DNA from: Acanthosepion pharaonis
Lineage: Eukaryota; Mollusca; Cephalopoda; Sepiida; Sepiidae
Length of the DNA stretch: 64,000 bases
Direction of reading: 5' to 3'
Assembly (NCBI GenBank): GCA_903632075.3
Contig: CAHIKZ030002090.1
Span: forward strand, 2,647,501 to 2,711,500
Made by a program: the position numbers and the translations under genes. Shown piece after piece: positions 34,753 through 45,480 of the stretch. The notes below the pieces were generated by a model that saw only the letters and a program-made list of their open reading frames with translations, was not told the origin of the DNA and made no database searches. How positions within the stretch are numbered: position 1 is the first letter of the stretch; the number at the start of each line of letters is the position of its first letter.

Positions 34753-35940
34753 TTCACAGAATCTCGTTAAATACATTACTTACTATTTGGCCTACTTATC
34801 TTGCCTTCATTATGGCCTGTAAGTGCTAAATTCACAGTTCTTCTTCCACATCATGTGTCTAAGAAATTTTAATTGCCTCTTTTTGATTGTGATGATTACC
34901 AATTTCAAAATAGATATACTTCGAGAAGTCAATGTATATTCATGTAACGGGAGGAGAAAAGCAAAATTTAAGTCTTGTATTTTGAAGGCTTCTTAAAGGT
35001 AAAATTTCTTTATATCATTTGAAGAATCGCAAATACATGGAAAACAATGCGCCAAGGGTTAGATGGAAGTGATAAATAATTGTAGAGTCAACAATCGTAT
35101 TCTTTGTCGAATGCAAAAGTTTAGCGGTAACATTATTCGTTTTGTTAATTTCCTAGAAGAATGCCGCACCTTGACAATGGATAGTTTTTCTATTTGCAGA
35201 AGTCATGATAAAAAGAAAACGAAGAAACGCGATTCTAAACTTGTAATGTGTCGCTGTCAGCACAAAAGCAAACTTCAAACGGCGTACTGTGTTTTGTCGT
35301 TCTCTTACAGATTTCTTCAATAGATCTGTACCGTTTTATATTTTATCGACAGTCCTTTCAGAAACATGAACTTCTCAAATACACCGTACTTACATAGATA
35401 TTTATATATTAAGCGTAGATTAGTCTGACACAAGACTACCAGTATAATGCAACCTGAGAGCGTTCAGATGCTCTATACAAATGATTCTTATCCTAGTGTG
35501 CCGCGCGGTCCTCTTAAGTGTGCCGGGAAATATTGTCATGACATACATATATATGTATGTGTGGAAGTAGTAATGATACGGCGTTATTATTTGAATAAAT
35601 AAGAATTAAACTTTTTATTCCACATTAGCTAAAAAGGCATTATCAGTTTTATTACAATTTTATACTTCTTGTTTATGTGAATTAGGCTTCTCAACTCTAA
35701 ATAACATCGAAAATAAGAAACGAGAAAGACTACGCTCAACTGAAGAAAAAATGAGGGTCTGCTTATCGCACATTCGACGAGATATGGAAGAAATCGAGGA
35801 AAAACACTAAGCACAGATTTTACGCTAAATAAGCCGCACAAATGATTGAATGCAAACATTGAAATAAAGTAAGTCCAATTTTTAAAAATCTATCATTTTT
35901 ATTTCATAAAATTTGAAATTATACCCTTTAAAATATGTAC

Positions 35941-35944
<4 letters not shown>
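34753..35944. other. No recognised gene
   Basis: The frame at 35063-35323 (86 codons: NNRILCRMQKFSGNIIRFVN, Cys- and Lys-containing C-end) has no family match I can name and no obvious splice sites. A palindrome-like ACATACATATATATGTATGT occurs near 35542. The rest is AT-rich. Confidence 0.4.

Positions 35945-35983
<39 letters not shown>
35945..35983. repeat. (TA)n microsatellite
   Basis: Pure TA run. Confidence 0.95.
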
Positions 35984-35984
<1 letters not shown>

Positions 35985-36623
35985 CTCTTAAAAAATATAT
36001 TTCAATTGAGCACTGTTGAGTGATAAGCTAATCCTATAAACAACAGACACCTGCACTAATGCAAAAATCTTCAGTAAAGTGAATGGAGCACTTTGGCTGA
36101 TTGGCATTTGTTTACATTGTAAAAACAATACACTAGATTTAGCTGTGTGAAGTGAAGACAGCTCAGTGTTAGAAGCTCTGACTGACACTAAATTGGGTGG
36201 TTTTCGATCAAACGATTTTACATGCTTTGAAGGTTTGTATTCGACTCCAAACGTTCAGCCGAACTAGAGGTTAAAAAAGAAGACTTCGGAAAGAAAGATA
36301 ATACATAATCCACCATCCGGCACAAAGTGTTCTCAATATCGAAGGGGTTTTCATGCAAAGATCGGTCTCATTAGCCATTTCACAGTCCACAAGCCCAACT
36401 GACCGAGGCTAACAGAACAAGACGATCATTCTAGAACTCGACGGATAGTCGTGATTCGATAGACATGTGCTACTCATTTTTGTTGTTGTTGCTGTTGGAA
36501 GTGTTCAAGGAAAGAGGTTTTTATTATTTGATGTTTATGATTTTGTAGTATCAATCTATAGGGTTTGACAAAGGATCGGCTTCTTTGAGATTTATAGGAT
36601 TATTTCGTTTGAACGCAAACATC
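35984..36623. other. No recognisable gene
   Basis: Unassigned; TTGTTGTTGCTGTTG patch near 36480. Confidence 0.45.
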
Positions 36624-36666
36624 CGGATACTCAGATCAGTGGTTATAACACTGATCCGAGTATCCG
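36624..36666. repeat. 18-bp inverted repeat, 7-nt loop
   Basis: CGGATACTCAGATCAGTG and CACTGATCCGAGTATCCG pair with a single mismatch around GTTATAA. Pairing can extend outward imperfectly to GCAAA/TTTGC. Confidence 0.85.
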
Positions 36667-37059
36667 AGTTTTTTGCAGATGACAATTGCTTAGACATCTC
36701 TGAATAAGATGGAAGTTATGCATAGCATCCACATGAGAGTCTTGATCTGACAAGTTTATTTAAGAACATGACTCGTCTTTAGGTCAATATTTTGATTTTT
36801 TATAACATCTTACGGTACTAGACAAAATTTATCCCCAGCACAACATTGTATTCAATTTGTTAAACTCTTGTACTGCATATTTTTTATGTAATTACTGATG
36901 TCTTACTCACGACATGCTAATGACTGTCTCACAGTTAGATTCTTCCTCTACGGTGGGGCATGACGTATTTCTGTCTGTGTTTCTAAGATTACGACTTCTC
37001 TTTATTGTACAATAAACTTTTCGAATGTTTGTACTCAGCTTGGTCGAGTGAATATGCGC
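36667..37059. other. No recognisable gene
   Basis: Unassigned AT-rich DNA. Confidence 0.45.
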
Positions 37060-37180
37060 GTATATAATGCATAGAGGCTCAGTATTAGAAACTGGAGAGT
37101 CGTGGTCGAATTCCATTTGAGTTTGTTGCATACACGCAAATGACACAGAGAAACGTATAAATCCATGTAATCTTCGCAAA
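37060..37180 (+). mobile_element. SINE family 2-like head
   Basis: B-box-like GTGGTCGAATTCCATTTGAG near 37104 and ACGTATAAATCCATG near 37154, the same spacing as in other family 2 copies. Core lost. Confidence 0.5.
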
Positions 37181-37499
37181 AATTGTTAATTCAATATTCA
37201 TTAGAAAAAGAAAAAAAATGTATTTACAATGCAAAATATGCTTTGGCTATAAATGACCCAGACTATTATAGTCTAATGTGAACTGCAGTCTCCACACCAC
37301 TATCTGCATGAAATATGACTCTTACTCTGTAAATCTCTATCTCGAGTGGCTCCTGAGCCGTGTACAGGATGAACCCGACTGTAAAAATGAAAAAAAAATG
37401 AAATTAAACAAGAGAGAGAATTAGTAATTTTTGTGAAGATAACAATGATTTTTCCAGATACAGGGCATACTATTTAACTCAAATCTGGAGGAAGGAGAT
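37181..37499. other. No recognisable gene
   Basis: Unassigned. Confidence 0.45.
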
Positions 37500-37615
37500 G
37501 GATTTATACATTTTCCGGGGGTATGGGTATGTAAGAGAATTCAGTAAACTCGATTGGAATTCGATCTCCGCTCAACAATTCCGAGCGGCTATCCATAACA
37601 TCACCAACAACAAAT
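37500..37615 (-). mobile_element. SINE family 2-like head
   Basis: Minus strand: TTATGGATAGCCGCTCGGAA, then B-box-like GATCGAATTCCAATCGAG and TGTATAAATCCATCTCC. Inverted relative to 37060-37180. Confidence 0.55.
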
Positions 37616-38164
37616 CGCTTTCCTTTTGCGGAACGGCAATAGAATACGGTTAGAAATATTCTGGACGTAGATAGCGGTGTTCAGCATTTCTTCTACAAAT
37701 ATCAAAAGCTCCTCAGAGTTGAAACATTTGACGCCATTGTGGTATGGGTCTGTGTGTTGTGGGCGAATTCACAATGCATGATGTCTTTCCCTTGGTCTCT
37801 GTCGCACATAAATATCATCATTAGTCGCACAAAGGTCTTCCTTGCTCTCATCACAGAATAATATAGAGAGACACTCGATCCCCCAGTTGAACCTTTCGCA
37901 ACAAAACTGCAGATGTTCACGACGGCATTGTCGCGTAAATGTATGTCTCATCCGAATCGCGCCAGTCTATAACTATATTGCAAGTAAACTATTCCCAAAT
38001 GCTTGACACTCCTGGGGCTACATTTACGCTGTTATGTACTATGGACGATGGGCGGTTTACCATTGCTGCCGTTAAACTACGTCAGACTTGTCCAGCGTCA
38101 GTATAAATTATCTTTTTTGTAGACTGATTTATTGATATCAATAACAATCTTACTTGTTCTATTT
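37616..38164. other. No recognised gene
   Basis: The minus-strand frame 37702-37951 is open but without any domain or splice support. Confidence 0.4.
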
Positions 38165-38253
38165 AACTCTCTCTCTCTCTCTCTCTCTGTAATTCTCCCC
38201 GTGACTGTCTCTATGTCTGCAATATTGTAAATCTTTTTTATTTTTATTTTCTT

Positions 38254-38322
<69 letters not shown>

Positions 38323-38338
38323 CATTATTTAGATATAT

Positions 38339-38403
<65 letters not shown>

Positions 38404-38413
38404 TCTCTCTCTC

Positions 38414-38464
<51 letters not shown>

Positions 38465-38520
38465 GATATTTCTTCTTCTCTCGCTTTATATATATATATA
38501 TATATATATATAAAGAGAGA
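38165..38520. repeat. Cluster of (TC)n, (TA)n and (GA)n microsatellites
   Basis: CT at 38167-38188, TC/TA at 38258-38320, 38340-38392 and 38403-38458, TA at 38487-38511 and GA to 38522. The alternation TCTC..TATA..TCTC..TATA..GAGA makes the block partly self-complementary. Confidence 0.95.
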
Positions 38521-39309
38521 GAGCTGGGAATTGGAAACAGAGTGTTTACAATCACCGCATTCCTTCTCTGTTACTTCTTTAAGACAGCAAACTGCTCTGT
38601 CCAAACATAACTGGAATCTTAAAGATGGAGGCTTCACCCAACAAATTAAATGGAATATTATCTGTCAGTCTCAGACTTCTAACAACTTCCGGGACAGATG
38701 CAGTCTGTGCATACAAGAGAAGATTATAATGATTAAATAGGAAAGTGCTGACTATTTGCTGAATCCAAGACACAAGAACTGATTTAAAATTCCCTTAAAA
38801 TATTGACTTTGGGGGACATTCAGTTGAGGTGTAGATTCTGTTTTATATGGGTACTAACATATATGCGTACGTGTATTCACATTTTTGTGTATGGTCATTT
38901 ATGTGATTGTCTTGACTATATCATTTATAGTTTTAAATTATAAATTGATATTATTTTTATATTAATATTTTTGATAGTATTATCTTTATTATTTTTGTCC
39001 GTATCTATATTTTTAAGTTGTTCTTTAAATTTGGTATTTATTTATTTAGTTATTTAATTTTTTTTTTTTTTTTTCATATTATCTTTTTATTTAATTCAGT
39101 TTATTTTATTGATGTTGGATATTATTATTATTATTAACATTATTAATTTGAAATTGTGATGATTATTATAATGCGATGATGAGTTTTTTCTGTCTGAAAT
39201 AACATAACTGTTGTACATATTATTGTATTTCTTTGAATTCTGATAACCCCATGTCTGGCCCAGTATATTAACTTGTTCAACTCTTAAGGAAAGTTTTCCT
39301 AGGTCAACA
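38521..39309. other. No recognisable gene
   Basis: AT-rich with a poly-T run at 39059-39075 and an ATT-rich patch at 39119-39150. Confidence 0.5.
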
Positions 39310-39540
39310 TATCGGCTCATATTTAATTCTTCTTTCTTTCCTTTCTTTTCTTCGCCACCCTATCTCTCCCAGCCTCTCTCTCCCTCCCCTCTCTCTATCT
39401 CCACCTCTCTTTCTCTCTTTCTTTCTTTCTTTCTTCCCTAAATTTAAAAAAAATATACATATTGAAATTTTTATTTTTCTTTCTTCCTTTTTTATTATAT
39501 CTTTTTTTTCCGTTTTCTTTCTTTTTTCTCTCACTTCTTC
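39310..39540 (+). repeat. Pyrimidine-rich low-complexity tract
   Basis: TTCTTTCTTTCC- and CTCTCTCCCTCC-rich stretch broken by a short AT segment at 39440-39470. Lys/Glu-rich minus-strand frames over it are artefacts. Confidence 0.85.
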
Positions 39541-39665
39541 CTGTTGGCTGGATAAAATGATTTCATTTCTAAAAACCTTTGGACTGAAGAGATGAATATT
39601 TAAATATATTCATGAAATAAATTATAACCGAAATTAATTTTTAAGAATTGTCATTACTTGTTATA

Positions 39666-39669
<4 letters not shown>

Positions 39670-39750
<81 letters not shown>

Positions 39751-39943
39751 CATGCAGACACTCTCTCAAACACACACACACACATATATATATATACACA
39801 TACATATATACATACACACAGACACACATATAAATATATATATATACATACATACATACACTCTCTCAAACACACACACATATATATATATACACACACA
39901 CACATAAATACACACACACACACATATATATATATATACACAC
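39670..39943. repeat. (CA)n/(TA)n compound microsatellite
   Basis: Long CA run (39670-39732), then three repeats of a module with ACTCTCTCAAACACACACA, TA runs and ACACACA. Confidence 0.95.
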
Positions 39944-40221
39944 TATCACTAAATTTTATTTTTTATTCCCGGAGTTGTTTTTTATTTTCTGATTTCTTTT
40001 TGAATTTGTAGGTCTGATGAATTGGATCGTATTTACGATTCCAATGGAATAAATTATGACCATGGAATATTATTGTTTAAGCCTTTTTATTATATCCTTA
40101 CTCTGTCCTGGACATTGAGTTCTACCTGGATTCTATCCTCTTGGAATTATTTTTTTATACATATATATATATGTATGTGTATGTATATATATATGTATAT
40201 ATATTTATATATTTTCAACCT
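39944..40221. other. No gene; impure TA at 40159-40215
   Basis: Unassigned AT-rich DNA. Confidence 0.5.
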
Positions 40222-40457
40222 TAGCTGAGAACTGTGACGCCTGGCGTCTCACCACCAACCATACTGTCTCCTTCTTTGAAATTACCTGCAGGGCTATTCT
40301 GAGGGGCAAGGGGCAGAGGAGGAAATACTGCAATGCTATGCCATCGAGTCCAGGCCGGACTTTCAGCTGCAACTATTGCGACCGGGTATGCCTTTCGCGC
40401 ATTGGAGTTATCAGTCACAAACGTGCCTGCCAGCGATTTGTACAGACTCCCTCTTGA
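40222..40457 (+). pseudogene. LINE C-terminal zinc-finger tail (family C)
   Basis: The frame reads LAENCDAWRLTTN, RAILRGKGQRRKY, then FSCNYCDRVCLSRIGVISHK and RACQR before a stop at 40455-40457. The C-x2-C ... H-x3-4-C finger with CLSRIG..SHKRAC is a frequent last element of certain LINE pol proteins, placed after the DIESM/LYGEL block seen separately at 31660-31935. This piece of about 75 residues is open, but no RT precedes it. A host zinc-finger exon is much less likely. Confidence 0.7.
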
Positions 40458-40680
40458 TTTTCATTTTGCGAAGCAAAGCCATGATGATGGAATATATAAT
40501 GGCGATGACAATCTTAGTATAAAGTCGGAAATGCTGTCAGTGAGTGGAAGTCTGAAAGAAAGGAAACTTAAGAGAAACAGTTTTTGCAATAAAGTGCTCG
40601 ATATCAATCAGAGATAGAACATTAAGGTTGAATATAACATCAATCACTTAAGTGACAAATTTTATATTTGTATTAATCAT
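40458..40680. other. No recognisable gene
   Basis: Unassigned; the frame 40333-40617 is an off-frame shadow of the zinc-finger remnant. Confidence 0.5.
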
Positions 40681-40702
40681 ATATATATATATATATATAT
40701 TT

Positions 40703-40782
<80 letters not shown>
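40681..40782. repeat. (TA)n(TC)n(TA)n microsatellite
   Basis: TA, TC, then TA, adjoining the tail of a SINE family 1 copy. Confidence 0.96.
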
Positions 40783-40785
<3 letters not shown>

Positions 40786-40794
40786 GACATTTTT

Positions 40795-41010
40795 ATGTTT
40801 ATACATTCTTTTTATAGATACAAGTATTTAAGTAAATGCTTTGTTTTATAATAAACAGTAATAAACAACATTTACCGGCCTGAATGTCCGAGCAATTTTC
40901 ATAGAAAATTTTCGTCCTCCGACAGGAATCGAACCTGTATCCTATACGGAACCGCCATATAGCCTGACGTGCCTTTAACCGTTTCGGCCACAGAGGAGCG
41001 TTCGGTTAGC
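40795..41010 (-). mobile_element. SINE family 1 copy, best tRNA-like head
   Basis: On the minus strand the head (40997-40915) folds as a class II tRNA: acceptor TCCTCTG/CGGAGGA (one G-T pair), A box TGGCCGAAACGGTTAA, anticodon-like stem CGTCA/TGGCG with loop GGCTATA, a long variable arm and T arm ACAGG-TTCGATT-CCTGT. The body follows with CATTCAGGCCGGTAAATG and ATTACTGTTTATTATAAAAC, then a TA repeat. The A and B boxes would be the internal pol III promoter. The loop lacks U33, so this is not a translating tRNA. Confidence 0.86.
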
Positions 41011-41138
41011 AAGGTCGATTTTACTGCCTTAACACTTTAATCTTCCATGAATCTCTCACGTACATTCATAATGTGTGACGTCAATTGTTTATTTTTGAAC
41101 GCCATGAGCAGATATGAATATGAAAACTTCATGCAAAG

Positions 41139-41770
41139 TTAGGCATATATATAAAGGAAAATTTCACTCGATGTGTCGGCCAGCATTTTCTCAAGGCAGG
41201 ACCGGAAGCTGGAGTAGGCCACAACCATTGCATCCTTGCGTATGTTGGCCATGGTATCCCTGATGGCTGCCTTGAGAGCTTCTCTGGTGTTGTAAAGCCT
41301 GCTATTCACCCCCCTCTCCAAGACGCTTAACGTACAATAATCGAGCGGATTGAATTCTTTCGATCAGTTAGGACATAGGTTGAGCAACCAGTGGTACTCT
41401 GAGATATTGGTACCTCTTGGGCATATAAGATTTAAAATTCAAGCCCTCCTTAACAATATGCCCGATTGTTCATCTGCAGATGCCATTTCCTTCACTATTT
41501 TTCACCTTGCTTTCCTTTGGGGTTCTCATTGACAAGCTCGGCGACAAACTCGGGTGTCCACGTGGGGTCAGGGGACTTTTTATGAGTTTTGCGTTCTAGG
41601 CCCAAAATTTTTCTTGTCGTCTTATGATATTTAAACCATTCAATAACGTCCTCGGCGTTGTGGCAATAGCAGCTCGGCCACCATATTCTGGAGGCATGTC
41701 AGTTACTAAGCAACTCGTGCGTCAATGACCAGGCAGCTACTGAGGTGTAGTACTTTCTAATGACACTCTC
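41139..41770 (-). mobile_element. Internally deleted mariner-like element (copy 3, different subfamily)
   Basis: Minus strand: an N-terminal region with LLNGLNIIRRQEKFWA, then after a shift DPTWTPEFVAELVNENPKGK, later LNLKSYMPKRYQYL. It then jumps to SKEFNPLDYCTLSVLERGVN, with an open C-terminal stretch NTREALKAAIRDTMANIRKD ending LEKMLADTSSEIF near 41150. FNPLDY corresponds to the block around the third catalytic acid, where SPD is replaced by SKE. The whole central catalytic region is missing. It parallels the deleted elements at 2112 and 12670, but the sequence and junction are different. Confidence 0.78.
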
Positions 41771-41869
41771 GAAAATTCGACATGACGCCATGGCGCTGTT
41801 GCCACGTAAAAATACACCAAACTGAATATGTATATATATGCATTTTCATTCTCTATATGTGTCTCTGTC

Positions 41870-41881
41870 TCTATATCTCTA

Positions 41882-41977
<96 letters not shown>

Positions 41978-41990
41978 TATAATATAATAT
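41870..41990. repeat. (TC)n(TA)n microsatellite
   Basis: TC then about 70 bp TA, ending in AATATA variants. Confidence 0.96.
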
Positions 41991-42467
41991 ATAATGGATT
42001 AAGTCCAACAATCCGACAACTATGTAATATATTTTCTGTCTATAAAAATAGCGTAAGAGTTGAAAATAAAAAAAATAACGTATAAACAGAAAAAAATTAT
42101 AAACATATGCTAAAAAATAAAAACGTTACTTCCCTATACTGAAAAAAAAACAAAAGTATACGTGAACTTTGAACTTAGAAATCTAGAATGCCGCATAAGC
42201 AGTAAAAAAAAAATCGAACTGTTTAAATGATTAATATTCACAGAAACACATATACATACTCACAGACAACTTAACCCCCACACCCCTGAAAATAGATTCA
42301 GATGAGATTGAAAGTACTTGGGAAAATAAAAACTATTCGAAAGAAAATTTTGGTATTTTTCTTACACAGTTTTTTAAGTCTACCAAAAATTTAATTCGCG
42401 AACTTGAAAGGATCACAACGAAAACTAATCGACATGATATATCTAAATTACTTAACCAAACCTATTT

Positions 42468-42469
<2 letters not shown>
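41991..42469. other. No recognisable gene
   Basis: A-rich sequence; the start (ATGGATTAAGTCCAACAA, TGTCTATAAAAATAG) resembles the distal end of SINE family 1 tails. Confidence 0.5.
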
Positions 42470-42522
<53 letters not shown>

Positions 42523-42604
42523 TGGAAGAGAAAGACGGGGAGCTATGTACGAAGAGAGAAAGAAAAAGATAAATACATATGTAAAGAAAGATTTATGTTT
42601 AAAT

Positions 42605-42660
<56 letters not shown>

Positions 42661-42750
42661 GTGTGTGTGTGTGTATGTGTGTGTATGTATGTATAATTAT
42701 TTAAACACACATATATATATATGTATATATAGGGATAGATAGATAGATGT
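42470..42750. repeat. (TA)n, (GT)n and (GATA)n microsatellites
   Basis: TA at 42470-42516 and 42618-42660, GT at 42661-42690, TA at 42711-42730 and three GATA units. Confidence 0.94.
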
Positions 42751-42760
42751 ATATTAATAT

Positions 42761-42876
42761 AAATGTATATTAATATATAATTTATAGTCCTGTTATATTA
42801 CATTGAGTGCTGACATTAATAAAATAGTGCTCAATGTAATGTAACAGAGCTATAAATTATATATTAATATACATTT
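42761..42876. repeat. 47-bp near-perfect palindrome
   Basis: Left arm 42761-42807 (AAATGTATATTAATATATAA ... TTACATTGAG) and right arm 42830-42876 are reverse complements with about three mismatches, around a 22-nt spacer. Inner arms ATTGAG/CTCAAT plus GTGCT resemble the TGCTC/GAGCA hairpins elsewhere in the window. Confidence 0.92.
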
Positions 42877-43200
42877 TTCCTCACCGCTACCACATCATGT
42901 TGCACATTCAGTTCGAGTGCTAATAAAATTTGAGCATGTAGTTAAATTTTTGACCAAAGTGTACATATTGATATGTAGATATAAATAAATATTTGTATGT
43001 ACACTTTTGTATATCTACGTAAATCTTCAGCTATACACTATATTTGTATATGTGGATATGTCAGGGCATTTTTGTGTACATTTGTATTATATTTAAAACT
43101 GCGTAATAGATGTGTATATTTGCATTTAATTTAATGCTATATTTTTATTTGGATGTATGTTAGAGTGTTTATATCTCTTTCTCTCTATATCTATCTATCA
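42877..43200. other. No recognisable gene
   Basis: AT-rich; another GAGTGCTAATAAAATTTGAGC-type imperfect repeat of the palindrome core at 42917-42937. Confidence 0.5.

Positions 43201-43267
<67 letters not shown>
43201..43267. repeat. (TA)n microsatellite
   Basis: Pure TA run. Confidence 0.96.
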
Positions 43268-43270
<3 letters not shown>

Positions 43271-43397
43271 AATGTAACAGATCCTTTGGTACATAATCAG
43301 ATTGAATCCTAGTAATATAAAATAATAAAACTGATCCACAAAAGGAGCTCAATGTATTTATTATTAGCGAGCAAATAATTAATAAACAATAAAATAC

Positions 43398-43549
43398 AAA
43401 ATCATCTCATATGGGGAATAGCCTATTTCGGCAGACAAAGATATCGATCGTCTCTGTCTTATCAACCCCAACGTGGACCCTTGATGAAACAGACGACGAC
43501 CGATATCTTCGTCTGCCGAAATAGGCTATTCCCCATATGAGGTGATTTT
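43398..43549. repeat. Long palindrome, 55-bp near-perfect arms
   Basis: 43398-43452 and 43495-43549 are reverse complements with only a few mismatches (for example CATATGGGGAATAGCC / GGCTATTCCCCATATG). Weaker pairing (CTGTCTTATCAA / TTGATGAAACAG) continues inward, leaving a loop of about 15-20 nt. The right arm reads TTGATGA, a CAGACGA/TCGTCTG stem and CCGAAATAGG, again a TGANGA-stem-GAAA pattern. Confidence 0.93.
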
Positions 43550-43884
43550 GGATGCTACTGTTTAATTAATCAACAGTTCATAAATTTATTATTAAAATGG
43601 TTCTGGTTAATTCTGGTTAATAACAATAAAATACTACAATAAATAACTTTAAATTAATTACCGATGCTGTTCAAAATGCAAATCACCAGCTTCAATAAAT
43701 TCCCCACAACGTGAGAGAATGATTCGACATATGTCCCGACACAAATGGTTCTGACGGCTTAAGTGTGCAAATGCACCTGGAAGAAATTGCTTGAGATCAT
43801 AAATATTTCTTGGTTTCTCTGCAAAAACAGAATCTTTGATAATTCCCCATGTATTATAAGTGACTGTATAGCGACTTTATTGAC
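43550..43884. other. No recognisable gene
   Basis: AT-rich; tandem GGTTCTGGTTAATTCTGGTT near 43599. Confidence 0.5.
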
Positions 43885-43888
43885 TTTA

Positions 43889-43961
<73 letters not shown>

Positions 43962-44112
43962 TATTATTATTATTATTATTATTATTTCCGTAAATAAATG
44001 GTCGGCTCCACTATCTTCACATTATGGTATAAATGTACACGAAAATCAGAGTAGTGCTAGCGATGCGTTAATGAATACACACACACATACATACAAACAC
44101 ACACAAACACAT

Positions 44113-44172
<60 letters not shown>
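43885..44172. repeat. (TA)n(GT)n(ATT)n and (CA)n(TA)n microsatellites
   Basis: 43885-43985 TA, GT and ATT blocks; 44078-44172 CA then TA. Confidence 0.95.
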
Positions 44173-44174
<2 letters not shown>

Positions 44175-44537
44175 TCTAGATACATTTACACGTATATACA
44201 CGTATATATGAAAAAATTGTCTTCAGTTATGAAGCTGATTTAAAAAAACAAAAACGCAAACGCATCGACATCGTTTTATTGATTTGTGTCATTTAATTTT
44301 TTGTATTTATCTAATGAACATTCGGATGAAACGATGGAGACCGTTACAAGTTAAAAACGCGAAAGTATTTCGCACAAGTAATTAAATCCGCCTAAGGGGG
44401 TGGGATTTGGGTGGCAGAAACACAAAAAGTGGACATAATTTGAAAGTGATTAAACAATTTTGTAATGGCCGCCGTTTGTCTGCCAATCGTAATTCAAATT
44501 TCCGCATTCGGTCGCTCGGCTTTTATAAGTTTTGGAT
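44173..44537. other. No recognisable gene
   Basis: Unassigned AT-rich sequence before the SINE insertion. Confidence 0.45.
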
Positions 44538-44550
44538 TATAGCGTTTAAG

Positions 44551-44931
44551 TCTGTCTATATTTCTGAGATGAGGTATTATGTACATTATTTACATTATTC
44601 GGACTATTGTCCTCATCTTTGTCGCCATGTGTCCTCAAGGATACATGGCACACTGGATAAAGGGGTTGTTTAGATCCAGTGACAGTGTGAGTTCAATACC
44701 CGGTTAAGGCAGTGGAGAACTTTCAGAGGGAAAATTAGCAGGAGATAACTGATAACTGACATCCATCAAACATGGCACGTGGAACTAGAACAGTCTACCC
44801 CAGTGAGCGAAATAAAGGGTTCAGTTCGGAATTCCAACCACCTGAAGAAGGCCGGATTGTACAACGGCCGAAACGTTGTGATATATATGGCGACAAAGAT
44901 GAGGACAATAGTCCGAATAATGTAAATAATG
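44551..44931 (+). mobile_element. SINE family 3 with inverted copy of its own tail (fold-back)
   Basis: Bounded by a 13-bp direct repeat TATAGCGTTTAAG (44538-44550 and 44932-44944). The right part is a + strand SINE: A-box-like TGGCACACTGGATAAAG near 44645, B-box-like GTGAGTTCAATACCCGG near 44688, body CACCTGAAGAAGGCCGGA...GGCCGAAACG, tail to 44931. The left part (44551-44634) is the tail of the same family in reverse orientation; 44584-44628 and 44887-44931 are a perfect 45-bp inverted repeat. Both parts lie inside one duplication, so they arrived together. Confidence 0.88.
44842..44873 (+). other. Hammerhead-like hairpin, CTGAAGA version
   Basis: CTGAAGA (fits CUGANGA), one extra A, stem GGCC (44850-44853) / GGCC (44866-44869), then GAAACG. 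Stem I and III partners are not evident. Confidence 0.4.
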
Positions 44932-45099
44932 TATAGCGTTTAAGATAGTAATTTCTTACAAATCAATCTTGGTTAATCAAATCAGGCATGTTTTATAGTT
45001 ACACATTCACCATGTTTTATAAGCAACTTGGGATTTTGACTGGTACTCGAATCGCGTAATTTTTGCGTAAAAATTAATATTCAAGTTGCTTAAATGGTT

Positions 45100-45480
45100 G
45101 ATTTGTCTGGATTTCCGGGATGAGGAGTCATAATTATTTACATTCGGACTAATATCCGTATTATTGTTATTATTATACCAACGTTCCGGTTGCTGTGCGC
45201 TCCCTAGCCTTCTTCAGGTGTTTGTCGATCCGAGTAATTCTCAGGGTATTTTGAACTGAACCCGTTCTTCAATCCACGGAGATAGATTGTTCTCGTTCCG
45301 CTATCTATGGATTGGGATATCTCTTAGTAATATTCAGTTATTGCTAGCGCTCTGTTTAAACGAGGTCAGTGTTTGTACTACCAAGCCCAGGGATTGAACT
45401 CACAATTATTATGCTACCAAATTCACGAACCAACTTTTTGATCCAACCGACCACGATATGCTTGCTTAATTTTGTGGGGA
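45100..45480 (-). mobile_element. SINE related to family 3 (left half of an inverted pair)
   Basis: Minus strand: B-box region GTGAGTTCAATCCCTGG (+ strand near 45388-45404), middle block ATTCAGTT/TATCTC like 29840-30110, then ACCTGAAGAAGGCTAGGGAG ... AACCGGAACGTTGG and an ATTTACATTCGGACTAATAT tail-like part (inverse of the family tail). Confidence 0.75.

Noticed and set aside
40915..40997. tRNA gene (class II cloverleaf; loop with CTA at the anticodon position)
   Set aside because: U33 is missing, the same head is attached to a conserved SINE body, and sister copies (19861-19941, 19218-19287) have different loops. It is a SINE head.
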